Origin: DATLYH01 sp035575035
GTDB lineage: Bacteria; Planctomycetota; Planctomycetia; Gemmatales; Gemmataceae
Assembly: GCA_035575035.1 (NCBI GenBank)
Contig: DATLYH010000353.1
Location: 1-9,130 of the forward strand
Length of the DNA stretch: 9,130 nucleotides
Direction: 5' to 3'
The notes under the pieces were generated by a model. The model made no database searches. It saw only the letters and a list, made by a program, of their open reading frames with translations, and was not told where the DNA came from. Made by a program: the position numbers and the translations under genes. Shown in pieces: positions 1 through 6,258 of the stretch; the first letter of the stretch is position 1, and the number at the start of each line of letters is the position of its first letter.

Positions 1-76
1 GCCGCTCGCCCTAGCACCGGCCGGCTGACGCCGGCCGCTCGCCCTAGCACCGGCCGGCTGACGCCGGCCGCTCGCC
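1..76. repeat. 33-bp tandem repeat, 2.3 copies, cut by window edge
   Basis: Two identical 33-bp units (1-33 and 34-66) are followed by the first 10 bases of a third (67-76), after which the sequence diverges. Each unit begins GCCGCTCGCCCTAGCACC. At each unit junction sits a perfect hairpin: CGGCCGGC (18-25), loop TGAC, GCCGGCCG (30-37), recurring 33 bp later. The array starts at base 1, so it probably continues to the left. No open reading is implied and there are no spacers. It looks like a non-coding GC-rich minisatellite of the kind found between genes in GC-rich genomes. Its function is unknown. Confidence 0.9.
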
Positions 77-126
77 GCTTACGAATGAATGACCTGGTCG
101 GCGGCCCGATGGCTCTTCAAGCCTTC

Positions 127-156
127 TTGACCAGTTCGGCCCCAAACCGGTAGGCT
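127..156 (+). promoter_or_regulatory. candidate sigma70-type promoter for the nucleotide-sugar operon
   Basis: TTGACC (127-132) is a 5/6 match to the -35 consensus. It is followed after 18 bp by TAGGCT (151-156), which keeps the key T, A and final T of a -10 box. It is the best pair seen upstream of the first gene. It would give a leader of about 200 nt containing the repeats and hairpins at 169-272. This is inferred from sequence only, and the -10 is weak. Confidence 0.3.
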
Positions 157-168
157 TTACCAGTCCAC

Positions 169-208
169 CCCGTTGTGGCTTGGTCCCCGTGGTGGCGCCC
201 GTTGTGGC
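169..208 (+). repeat. three short direct repeats CCCGTKGTGGC
   Basis: CCCGTTGTGGC occurs at 169-179 and 198-208. CCCGTGGTGGC, one base different, lies at 186-196. The core GTTGTG recurs inverted at about 237-242 (CACAAC). The cluster sits between the candidate promoter and the first gene. It could be a regulator-binding array or decayed simple repeats, and the sequence does not decide which. Confidence 0.55.
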
Positions 209-220
209 GGTAGGGGGCGC

Positions 221-242
221 GGTCTCCAGACCACGTCACAAC
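221..242. repeat. small hairpin repeat, copy A (GGTC-TCCA-GACC)
   Basis: GGTC (221-224), loop TCCA, GACC (229-232), then ACGTCACAAC. Over 22 bases it matches the copy at 5138-5159 at 15 positions. Read on the minus strand the core is GGTC-TGGA-GACC, the pattern shared by the other copies in this window. It is intergenic, upstream of the dTDP-glucose dehydratase gene. Confidence 0.55.
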
Positions 243-246
243 AGAA

Positions 247-272
247 GGGGTTTGGTTTCCAGACCAACCCCC
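247..272. repeat. extended hairpin, copy B of the small hairpin family
   Basis: Arms 247-257 and 262-272 pair around the loop TCCA. The plus-strand arms are GGGGTTTGGTT and GACCAACCCCC, giving ten of eleven pairs with one T-G wobble and one mismatch. The core read on the minus strand is GGTC-TGGA-AACC. It lies about 90 bases upstream of the first start codon. No T-tract follows, so it is not an obvious intrinsic terminator. Confidence 0.6.
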
Positions 273-364
273 AGCAGGGGTGATGATGGATAGCCGACCA
301 GCAGCGCCCGGTTCCGCTGGCCCGGTCAGGAGGCCCGGCCGACCATTCCCGCCCTGGAGAAATC

Positions 365-1399
365 ATGCCCATGACGACGGTCCTGGTGACCGGAGGTTGC
401 GGCTTCATCGGCAGCAACTTCATTCATTACCTGTTGGAAACCGACCCCGAGGTCCGGGTGGTCAACCTCGACTGCCTGACCTACGCCGGCAACCTGGCCA
501 ACCTGGCCGACGTGGCGGACCACCCCCGCTACCGTTTCATCCGCGGCGACATCGCCGACCGCGACGCGGTCCGGCAGGCCTTCCAGACCGGTATCGACGT
601 GGTCATCAACTTCGCTGCCGAATCGCATGTTGACCGCAGCATCCACGACGCCAGCCCATTCGTCCGGACCAATATCCTGGGCACGCAAACCTTGCTGGAT
701 GCGGCGCGGGAGTTCCGGGTCAAGGTCTTCGTGCAAATCAGCACCGATGAATGCTACGGCAGTCTGGGGCCGACCGGCTTTTTCACGGAAGAAACCCCCC
801 TGGCCCCGAACAGCCCCTACGCGGCCAGCAAGGCAGCGGCCGACCTGCTGGTGCGCAGCTATGTCCACACCTACGGTCTGCCGGCTTTGATCACCCGTTG
901 TTCGAACAACTACGGCCCTTACCAGTTCCCGGAGAAACTGATCCCGCTGTTCATCACCAACCTGTTGGAGGATCGGCCGGTGCCGGTTTACGGGGACGGC
1001 CAGAATGTGCGCGACTGGATCCACGTCCGCGACCACTGCGCCGCCATCGACCGGGTCTGGCGGGCAGGCCGACCCGGGGAGGTCTACAACATCGGCGCCC
1101 GCTGCGAGCTGACCAACCTGGAGCTGACCCGAACCTTGCTCAAAATCATGGGGAAGCCGGAGTCGCTGATCCGCTTCGTCAAGGACCGTCCCGGCCACGA
1201 CCGCCGTTACGCCATCGATCCGAGCAAAATCGAGTGCGAGCTTGGCTGGAAGCCGCGCATCCGTTTCGAGGAAGGCCTGCGCGAGACGGTCCGCTGGTAT
1301 CAGACTCATCCCGAATGGGTGGCGCGGATCCGCACCGGCGAGTATTTGACATACTACGAGAGACAATACGGCCCGCGTGAGCACCTGGCGGCACCGTGA
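365..1399 (+). CDS. rfbB: dTDP-glucose 4,6-dehydratase
   Basis: 344 aa, a usual length for the family. It converts dTDP-glucose to dTDP-4-keto-6-deoxyglucose in the cytoplasm, the branch point to dTDP-L-rhamnose and other deoxysugars. Seen in the sequence: an N-terminal Rossmann fold with GGCGFIG (10-16); AAESHVDRS (84-92); the dehydratase triad TDE (127-129); YxxxK at Y152 and K156; the family signature RCSNNYGPYQFPEKLIP (178-194); YGDGQNVRDWIHVRD (209-223); and RPGHDRRYAID (275-285). GGAGA (356-360) precedes the ATG at 365. A second ATG at 371 is equally possible and would remove two residues. It is the first gene of a plus-strand run of nucleotide-sugar genes. The partners needed to finish dTDP-rhamnose (RfbA, RfbC, RfbD) are not in the window. 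Confidence 0.95.
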   Translation: MPMTTVLVTGGCGFIGSNFIHYLLETDPEVRVVNLDCLTYAGNLANLADVADHPRYRFIRGDIADRDAVRQAFQTGIDVVINFAAESHVDRSIHDASPFVRTNILGTQTLLDAAREFRVKVFVQISTDECYGSLGPTGFFTEETPLAPNSPYAASKAAADLLVRSYVHTYGLPALITRCSNNYGPYQFPEKLIPLFITNLLEDRPVPVYGDGQNVRDWIHVRDHCAAIDRVWRAGRPGEVYNIGARCELTNLELTRTLLKIMGKPESLIRFVKDRPGHDRRYAIDPSKIECELGWKPRIRFEEGLRETVRWYQTHPEWVARIRTGEYLTYYERQYGPREHLAAP

Positions 1400-1465
1400 A
1401 GGGACGGCTGCCGCCCGGCCGCTGGAACGGATTTATCGAACCGGCAGAAGGCGAAGGAACGCGCT

Positions 1466-2449
1466 ATGCCACGGGCGTTGATTAGCGGTATAACCGGTCA
1501 AGACGGTTCCTTTCTGGCCGAGCTACTGCTCAGTAAAGGGTACGAGGTGCACGGCATCGTGCGCCGGTCCAGTACCGAAAACTTCGAGCGGATCGCCCAT
1601 CTGGCCGGGCGGGTTCATTTGCACCAAGCTGACCTGCTGGATCAGCTCTCCCTCATTGACGTACTCCGCCAAGTGGACCCTGCCGAGGTCTACAACCTGG
1701 CAGCGATGAGCTTCGTGCCGACCAGCTGGCAGCAGCCGGTGCTGACCGGCGAATTCACGGCCCTAGGGGTCACCCGCATGCTGGAGGCCATCCGCTTGGT
1801 CAACCCCACGGGCATCCGCTTCTACCAGGCGAGCAGCTCGGAGGTCTTTGGCAAGGTCCGGGAGACACCGCAGCGCGAGACGACGCCGTTCCACCCGCGC
1901 AGCCCCTATGGGGTGGCCAAGGCTTACGGCCACTGGATCACGGTGAACTACCGGGAGAGCTATGGCATGTTCTGCTGCTCAGGATTGTTGTTTAACCACG
2001 AGAGCCCGCGCCGCAGCCGCGAGTTCGTCACCCGCAAGGTCACCGACGCCGCGGCCCGCATTCGCCTGGGGTTGCAGCGCGAGCTGCGCCTGGGCAATCT
2101 CGAAGCCCGCCGCGACTGGGGCTACGCCGGCGACTTCGTCAAGGCCATGTGGCTGATGTTGCAGCAGGATCAGCCCGACGACTACGTCATCGCCACCGGC
2201 GAGACCCACTCGGTGCAGGAACTCGTCGAGATAGCCTTCGACCACGTCGGCCTGGACTGGCGGAAGTACGTAGTCCAGGACCCGGCCCTGTTCCGCCCGG
2301 CCGAGGTTGACCTGCTGGTCGGCGACGCTAGCAAGGCACGCCGCGTCCTGGGCTGGGAGCCGGAAGTAACCTTTGAGCAGTTGATTCGTCGGATGGTCGA
2401 TGCCGACCTGGAACGGGCCCGGGCCGACCTCTGGGCCCGCAGTGCGTAG
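1466..2449 (+). CDS. gmd: GDP-mannose 4,6-dehydratase
   Basis: 327 aa, matching the shorter bacterial Gmd type rather than the roughly 370-aa E. coli form. It converts GDP-D-mannose to GDP-4-keto-6-deoxy-D-mannose. Seen: nucleotide-binding GITGQDG (8-14); RRSS (33-36); the catalytic segment QASSSEVFG (121-129), with S124 and E126 in the place of the usual Thr and Glu; SPYGVAKAY with Y148 and K152; NHESPRRSREFVTRK (177-191); LGNLEARRDWGYAGDFV (209-225); and FRPAEVDLLVGDASKA (276-291). These are diagnostic of Gmd rather than other epimerases. GAAGGA (1453-1458) sits 7 bases before the ATG. The 66-bp gap to the upstream gene shows no terminator. Its product is the substrate of the next gene. Confidence 0.94.
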   Translation: MPRALISGITGQDGSFLAELLLSKGYEVHGIVRRSSTENFERIAHLAGRVHLHQADLLDQLSLIDVLRQVDPAEVYNLAAMSFVPTSWQQPVLTGEFTALGVTRMLEAIRLVNPTGIRFYQASSSEVFGKVRETPQRETTPFHPRSPYGVAKAYGHWITVNYRESYGMFCCSGLLFNHESPRRSREFVTRKVTDAAARIRLGLQRELRLGNLEARRDWGYAGDFVKAMWLMLQQDQPDDYVIATGETHSVQELVEIAFDHVGLDWRKYVVQDPALFRPAEVDLLVGDASKARRVLGWEPEVTFEQLIRRMVDADLERARADLWARSA

Positions 2450-2464
2450 ATCACGGGCACCCCC

Positions 2465-3418
2465 ATGCGCGTCCTGATCACGGGGATCACCGGGTTCGCC
2501 GGCGGCCACCTAGCGGAGCACCTGCTGGCCGAACCTGGGGTGGAACTTTTTGGCCTGAGCCGAAGCGGGGAGTGGCCCCGTGAGCTAGATTTCCTGGCAG
2601 GCCGGGTGGTGCTCCGCCGTTGCGACCTGGAGGATGGGGCGGCCGTCGAGGCGCTGCTGGCCGAGGTGCAGCCGCAGGTCGTCTACCACCTGGCCGGTTA
2701 TGCCCATGCGGGGCGGTCATTCCGGGAGGCGGAGGCGGCTTGGGCCGGCAACCTGACAGCCACCCGCCGCCTGTACGACGCCATTGCCCGCTGGGGCGGC
2801 CAGCCGCGCATCGTCCATGTGGGCAGCGGTCTGGTCTACGGCGACGGCGAGGGGCCGGCACAACCCCAGGATGAGCGCTGCCCGCTGCGGCCGGCCAGCC
2901 CCTACGCAGCCAGCAAGGCAGCCGCCGACCTGGCCGCCTACCAGTACACCCGGGCACCGGGTCTCGACATCGTGCGGGTTCGGCCATTCAACCACTGCGG
3001 GCCGCGCCAGTCGCCCGAATACGCCGTCGCCCACTTCGCCCAGCAAATCGCGGCCATCGAGCGCGGCCGGCGGCCGCCGCTGTTGGAGACGGGCGACCTG
3101 AGCCCGCGACGCGACCTGACCGATGTCCGCGATGTGGTCCGCGCCTACCGCCTGCTGGCAGAGCACGGCCGGACCGGCGAGGTTTACAACGTGGGCACCG
3201 GCCGGACCTGGTCGATGCGCGAGGTGCTCGACTGCCTGCTGGCGCTGGCGAAGGTCGCGGTCGAGGTGCGGCCGCGGCCCGACCTGGCCCGTGCTGCCGA
3301 AACCCACACCGCGTGGGCCGATCCGTCCCAGCTGGTCCGTGCGACAGGTTGGTCGCCGGCCTGGACGCTGGAGCAATCACTGGCCGACATCCTGGCATAC
3401 TGGAGACAACGCTCGTGA
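2465..3418 (+). CDS. rmd: GDP-4-keto-6-deoxy-D-mannose reductase (Rmd type)
   Basis: 317 aa, short-chain dehydrogenase of the NAD-dependent epimerase/dehydratase family. Seen: GITGFAGGHLAEHLL (7-21) with the GxxGxxG motif; HLAGYAHAGRSF (75-86); VGSGLVYG (119-126); YxxxK at Y147 and K151; RVRPFNHCGPRQSPEYAV (171-188); RRDLTDVRDVVRAY (215-228); and YNVGTG (241-246). The RPFNHxGPRQSP and DxTDVRDVVRAY segments are typical of Rmd. The acidic residue that dehydratases carry after the catalytic Ser is absent (SGLV here, SSEV in the upstream Gmd), which fits a reductase. It would reduce the Gmd product to GDP-D-rhamnose. A 4-epimeric product (GDP-6-deoxytalose) cannot be excluded. The start lies 15 bases after the gmd stop with no clear Shine-Dalgarno, so translational coupling is likely. 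Confidence 0.85.
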   Translation: MRVLITGITGFAGGHLAEHLLAEPGVELFGLSRSGEWPRELDFLAGRVVLRRCDLEDGAAVEALLAEVQPQVVYHLAGYAHAGRSFREAEAAWAGNLTATRRLYDAIARWGGQPRIVHVGSGLVYGDGEGPAQPQDERCPLRPASPYAASKAAADLAAYQYTRAPGLDIVRVRPFNHCGPRQSPEYAVAHFAQQIAAIERGRRPPLLETGDLSPRRDLTDVRDVVRAYRLLAEHGRTGEVYNVGTGRTWSMREVLDCLLALAKVAVEVRPRPDLARAAETHTAWADPSQLVRATGWSPAWTLEQSLADILAYWRQRS

Positions 3419-4740
3419 AAGTCACGGTTATCGGTACAGGATACGTGGGTCTGGTCACCGCCACCTGCCTGGCGGAGAGCGGCAATGATGTCATCGGCGT
3501 CGATAAGGACCCGCGCAAGATCGAGGTGCTCAACGCGGGCCGACTGCCGATCTACGAGCCGGGTTTGCTGGAGTTGGTCCAGCGCAACCGCCGCGAGGGA
3601 CGGTTACAGTTCACCACCGACCTGGGTCAAGGGGCGTCGGCCCAGCTGATCTTCGTGGCGGTCGGCACACCTCAGGGAGCCGACGGCAGCGCCGACCTGG
3701 GGAATGTCTGGGCGGTGGTGGACGAGCTGGCCGCTCACCTGGCGGGCAAGCCGTCGGGCGGCCCCGCCTCGCGGGTAGTGGTGATCAAGAGCACGGTCCC
3801 GGTCGGCACCAATCGGGCCGTGGCCGAGCGCCTGGCGGCCCGAGGGTGCAGCCATGTCCAGGTGGCCAGCAACCCGGAGTTCCTCAAGGAGGGGGCAGCG
3901 GTTGACGACTTCATGAAGCCCGACCGGGTCGTGGTCGGGGTGCGGCGGCCGGAGGTGGCCGAGGTGCTGCGTGAGCTGTACGCCCCCTTTTTGCGGACGG
4001 AGCGGCCGTTCTTGGTGATGTCGCCGGAGAGCGCTGAGGCGACCAAGTACGTGGCCAATGCCATGCTGGCGACCAAGATCAGCTTCATCAACGAGATGGC
4101 GAACCTGTGCGAGCGAGTCGGGGCCGACATCAACGATGTCCGCCGGGGCATCGGCCACGACGCCCGCATCGGCTTCCAGTTCCTCTTCCCGGGCGCCGGC
4201 TTCGGAGGCTCCTGCTTTCCGAAAGATATCCGCGCCCTTATTTATCTCTCAAGGCAACTCGGCATCCCCTTGCACCTGATGGAGGCGGTGGACAAGGTCA
4301 ACGAGGCGCAGAAGCAGGTCCTCTTCCGCAAGATTCGCCAGCACTACGGCGACCATCTCAAGGGAAAGACCATCGCCATCTGGGGGTTGGCCTTTAAGCC
4401 GCGCACCGACGATATCCGCGAGGCGCCCGCCCTGGTCCTGATCGACGCCCTTCTGGCCGAGGGGGTACAACTGCGTGTCCACGACCCCGAGGCGCTGGCC
4501 AACACCCGGCAACTGTACGGCGACCGCCTGGTCTATTGTGACCGCCCCTACGGTGCCCTGGAAGGGGCTGACGGGCTGGCCATCGTCACGGAGTGGCAGG
4601 AGTTCCGTAATCCGGACTTCGACCTGATGCGCCGCCTGCTCCGCGAGCCGGTGATCTTCGACGGCCGCAACCTGTACGAACCCAGGACCCTCGCCAGCCA
4701 CGGCTTCACCTACTATGCCATCGGACGGCGGCAGGAATAA
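3415..4740 (+). CDS. ugd: UDP-glucose 6-dehydrogenase
   Basis: 441 aa, cytoplasmic. It oxidises UDP-glucose to UDP-glucuronate using two NAD+. Seen: GTGYVG (7-12); D30 ending the second beta strand for NAD ribose binding; YEPGL (47-51); VAVGTP (81-86); KSTVPVGT (125-132); NPEFLKEG (153-160); K211 and N215 in ATKYVAN; catalytic C267 in FGGSCFPKD (263-271); and LAFKPRTDDIREAP (325-338). The start is GTG at 3415, which overlaps the preceding TGA (GTGA), with GGAGA at 3402-3406. An in-frame ATG at 3313 would add 34 residues lying wholly inside the previous gene and before the first beta strand, so it is rejected. It is the last gene of the run. UDP-glucuronate would feed acidic polysaccharides or UDP-xylose. 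Confidence 0.95.
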   Translation: MKVTVIGTGYVGLVTATCLAESGNDVIGVDKDPRKIEVLNAGRLPIYEPGLLELVQRNRREGRLQFTTDLGQGASAQLIFVAVGTPQGADGSADLGNVWAVVDELAAHLAGKPSGGPASRVVVIKSTVPVGTNRAVAERLAARGCSHVQVASNPEFLKEGAAVDDFMKPDRVVVGVRRPEVAEVLRELYAPFLRTERPFLVMSPESAEATKYVANAMLATKISFINEMANLCERVGADINDVRRGIGHDARIGFQFLFPGAGFGGSCFPKDIRALIYLSRQLGIPLHLMEAVDKVNEAQKQVLFRKIRQHYGDHLKGKTIAIWGLAFKPRTDDIREAPALVLIDALLAEGVQLRVHDPEALANTRQLYGDRLVYCDRPYGALEGADGLAIVTEWQEFRNPDFDLMRRLLREPVIFDGRNLYEPRTLASHGFTYYAIGRRQE

Positions 4741-4755
4741 TTTGTGGAGAAGAAG

Positions 4756-4916
4756 GTGGGGAAGAGAGGAGGTTTCCCAGAGCTACGACTTGACGAGAAG
4801 GAGGACAACCCTAGGCTGCATCCGCCCCCCTGCGACGGATAACTGGCTCCGAGCCAGGTTCAAGCCGGGGTATTGCCTCCTCCTCGCCAAATCGTAGTGT
4901 TCCCCTCTTCCTGCAC
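4756..4916 (-). repeat. large imperfect inverted repeat with branched fold, possible structured RNA
   Basis: The main arms 4783-4804 and 4876-4897 match at 19 of 22 positions (arm begins CTACGA, ends AGGAGG). Pairing continues inward with small bulges: 4806-4811 with 4868-4875, then 4814-4817 with 4863-4866. An outer stem, 4760-4769 with 4902-4911, matches at 9 of 10. Inside are two hairpins, ATCCG...CGGAT (4820-4840) and AACTGGCT-CCG-AGCCAGGTT (4841-4860, one bulge). The result would be a three-way junction. All four mispairs in the two long stems are A-C on the plus strand, so they become G-U wobbles in a minus-strand transcript. It lies between convergent genes. It could be a non-coding RNA, a palindromic mobile element or a 3'-end structure. 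No family is recognised. Confidence 0.6.
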
Positions 4917-5067
4917 AAGGTGTGCCAGCCGGCCGCCATCCGCCGCTGCCCGCAGGATCCCCGAGGGACGGCAGCGCAAGTAGTTGTCGCTAGCGGAGAA
5001 AGGAAAGAAATCCCCGGGGCGCACCCACCCCACCGGACGAGGAGGCCGGCCCGGGTTAGCGCCGCTG

Positions 5068-5112
5068 TTAACGAAAATTGTCAGAGGGAGGTTATCGGTG
5101 TAAACGAAAGTT
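5068..5112 (+). repeat. AT-richer patch with paired 12-bp direct repeats
   Basis: TTAACGAAAATT (5068-5079) and TAAACGAAAGTT (5101-5112) agree at 10 of 12 positions, 33 bp apart. GTTAACG occurs at both ends (5067-5073 and 5110-5116). The patch stands out against the GC-rich surroundings. It could be a protein-binding site or the remains of an inserted element. No function is assigned. Confidence 0.45.
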
Positions 5113-5116
5113 AACG

Positions 5117-5132
5117 GCGGCTCCCCAGCCGC
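5117..5132. repeat. 6-bp perfect hairpin between convergent genes
   Basis: GCGGCT (5117-5122), loop CCCC, AGCCGC (5127-5132). It lies 63 bases beyond the methyltransferase stop. There is no T-tract on either side, so it is at most a weak terminator or transcript-end protecting structure. Confidence 0.45.
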
Positions 5133-5137
5133 GGCCT

Positions 5138-5159
5138 GGTCGGGAGACCGTGTCGTAAC
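5138..5159 (+). repeat. small hairpin repeat, copy C
   Basis: GGTC (5138-5141), loop GGGA, GACC (5146-5149), followed by GTGTCGTAAC. It matches the copy at 6262-6283 at 20 of 22 positions and in the same orientation. The two copies flank the methyltransferase gene. Copies A and B upstream of the first gene share the core only. Confidence 0.75.
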
Positions 5160-5194
5160 CGTGCAGGGCCACGGACCTGGAATGTCTCGAAAGG

Positions 5195-6148
5195 TTAGCG
5201 CTCCGCGGTGGCCACCATGCAGTCGGACTGACGGCTCAGGCAGGTATACCAAGCGGCCAGGCGCGAAACCGGCCGTGTGCGGAGCCAGCGATACCAGCGC
5301 GGCGTCGGCGCGTTCTGGCCGGCCAGGCGGGCCGACCAGCGCATCCAGCCGCTGCGGCGCACCATGCGGATCGGCCCGACCCGGAAGCCGGCCCGTTCCA
5401 GCATCAATTGCAGCGTCCACGGCGCGAAGTGGGTCAGGTGGCGCGGCAGGTCCAGGCCGTACCACGCGGGTCCGAACCAGCGGAACGCCAGGCTGTCGAT
5501 GTTGGGGACCGCCACCACCAGCCGGCCGCCGGGCACCAGCAGCCGGTACGCCTCGCGCAGCACCTCCAGCGGGGCGTGGACATGCTCCAGCGAGTGCCAC
5601 ATGGTGATGACGTCAAAGCGGGCCGCTTGCAGCTCGGGATGGGGCAGGGTGCCGACCAGGGCGGGCAGCCCTAGCTCGCCGCGGATGTACTCGACAGCGA
5701 CCGCCGAGGCGTCAATGCCGGTCACTTGCCAGCCGCGGCGGTGCATGTCCTCCAGGAAGGCGCCCCGGCCGCAACCAAAGTCGAGCAGCCGGCCGCGAGC
5801 CGGCCCGGCCACTGTCCGCAGTTTGCGGGGAACCCAGCGGCCCGGTCCCGCCATCAACCGGCGCCAGAGGCTGACTCGCCGCCGCCGCGCCCGGTAAGGG
5901 CGATAGCCGGCCGGGTAAAACTGGCCGATGGAGGCAGCACTCGGCCGCGGATTGGTGAAGCAGAGGCCGCAGTCCTGACACTGGACGACGGCGAACCACA
6001 ACCCACTGCCGCCGGGGAGGTTATCCGGGGCTTCCAGCAACAGCGACCAGCACTCGCCATCGCACAGCAAGCACCGGGTTTCTTCCCATTCCACCCGCCC
6101 CTTGAGAGGAGCGGGCGGGGCAGCCGGCTGTTGAGTCGAAAGGCTCAT
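5195..6148 (-). CDS. zinc-ribbon class I SAM-dependent methyltransferase
   Basis: 317 aa from the chosen ATG at 6148, preceded by AAAAGGA (6158-6164) at a spacing of 9. An in-frame ATG at 6241 would add 31 residues from a repeat-rich leader and is less likely. Seen: an N-terminal zinc ribbon, CLLC (26-29) and CQDC (57-60); a basic linker (about 87-110); SAM motif I LLDFGCGRGAFL (121-132); acidic GID (144-146) ending the second strand; FDVITMWHSLEHV (178-190); LLVPGGRLVVAVPN (203-216); and LDLPRHLTHF (232-241), typical of polysaccharide- and natural-product-associated members. The C-terminal 50 residues are basic and Trp-rich. Such proteins methylate sugars, lipids or small molecules, and the substrate is not predictable here. 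It converges on the nucleotide-sugar operon, which makes a role in glycan modification plausible but unproven. Confidence 0.85.
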   Translation of the reverse strand: MSLSTQQPAAPPAPLKGRVEWEETRCLLCDGECWSLLLEAPDNLPGGSGLWFAVVQCQDCGLCFTNPRPSAASIGQFYPAGYRPYRARRRRVSLWRRLMAGPGRWVPRKLRTVAGPARGRLLDFGCGRGAFLEDMHRRGWQVTGIDASAVAVEYIRGELGLPALVGTLPHPELQAARFDVITMWHSLEHVHAPLEVLREAYRLLVPGGRLVVAVPNIDSLAFRWFGPAWYGLDLPRHLTHFAPWTLQLMLERAGFRVGPIRMVRRSGWMRWSARLAGQNAPTPRWYRWLRTRPVSRLAAWYTCLSRQSDCMVATAER

Positions 6149-6157
6149 CGAGGGAAA

Positions 6158-6164
6158 TCCTTTT
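6158..6164 (-). promoter_or_regulatory. ribosome-binding site deciding the methyltransferase start
   Basis: Minus-strand AAAAGGA lies 9 bases before the ATG at 6148. No comparable site precedes the upstream in-frame ATG at 6241, whose surroundings are occupied by hairpin repeats. This supports the 317-aa product. Confidence 0.65.
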
Positions 6165-6216
6165 CGTCCTCGGTAGGTGGCCAGAGCAGAGTCGTCGAAA
6201 TCCCGGCTCCATGATG

Positions 6217-6240
6217 TGGAGCCGTCTCCCGACCGCTCCA
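6217..6240. repeat. small hairpin repeat, copy E
   Basis: TGGAGC (6217-6222) pairs with GCTCCA (6235-6240). After one C-C mismatch, GTC (6224-6226) pairs with GAC (6231-6233) around the loop TCCC. On the minus strand the core reads GGTC-GGGA-GACG, identical over 11 bases to the start of copy C but in the opposite orientation. It lies in the methyltransferase leader. Confidence 0.6.
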
Positions 6241-6258
6241 CCCCGCCGCCAACCGCGA

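Larger units (their letters stand above)
4741..5194. other. 454-bp gap between convergent genes
   Basis: No convincing gene is seen. Short readings here on either strand lack ribosome sites and recognisable motifs. The gap holds, in order: a purine-rich stretch just after the ugd stop; the large inverted repeat (4756-4916); GCACA-AGG-TGTGC (4913-4925), a 5-bp hairpin; a GC-rich stretch with nothing recognised (4926-5060); an AT-richer patch with repeated GTTAACG (5067-5116); the hairpin GCGGCT-CCCC-AGCCGC (5117-5132); and copy C of the small hairpin family (5138-5159). No hairpin followed by a T-tract was found, so neither convergent unit shows a classical intrinsic terminator. Confidence 0.7.

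Noticed and set aside
1..76. CRISPR array
   Set aside because: The 33-bp units are contiguous with no spacers between them and no cas genes are in view. It is a tandem repeat.
326..1384. Long minus-strand open frame (352 aa) opposite the dTDP-glucose dehydratase gene
   Set aside because: Antisense shadow of a clearly identified gene in GC-rich DNA. It has no family motif and no ribosome site.
4758..4778. Intrinsic terminator directly after UDP-glucose dehydrogenase
   Set aside because: GGGAA and TTCCC can pair over a 10-base loop, but the stem is weak and no T-tract follows.
4783..4897. Integron attC site or group II intron domain
   Set aside because: The stem ends do not carry the attC core-site words, and no domain V-like hairpin or reverse transcriptase gene is present.
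4860..5600. Minus-strand open frame of 246 aa overlapping the methyltransferase 3' end
   Set aside because: It overlaps the methyltransferase in another frame. Its composition is Pro/Arg/Ala-rich, with no recognisable domain and no convincing start.
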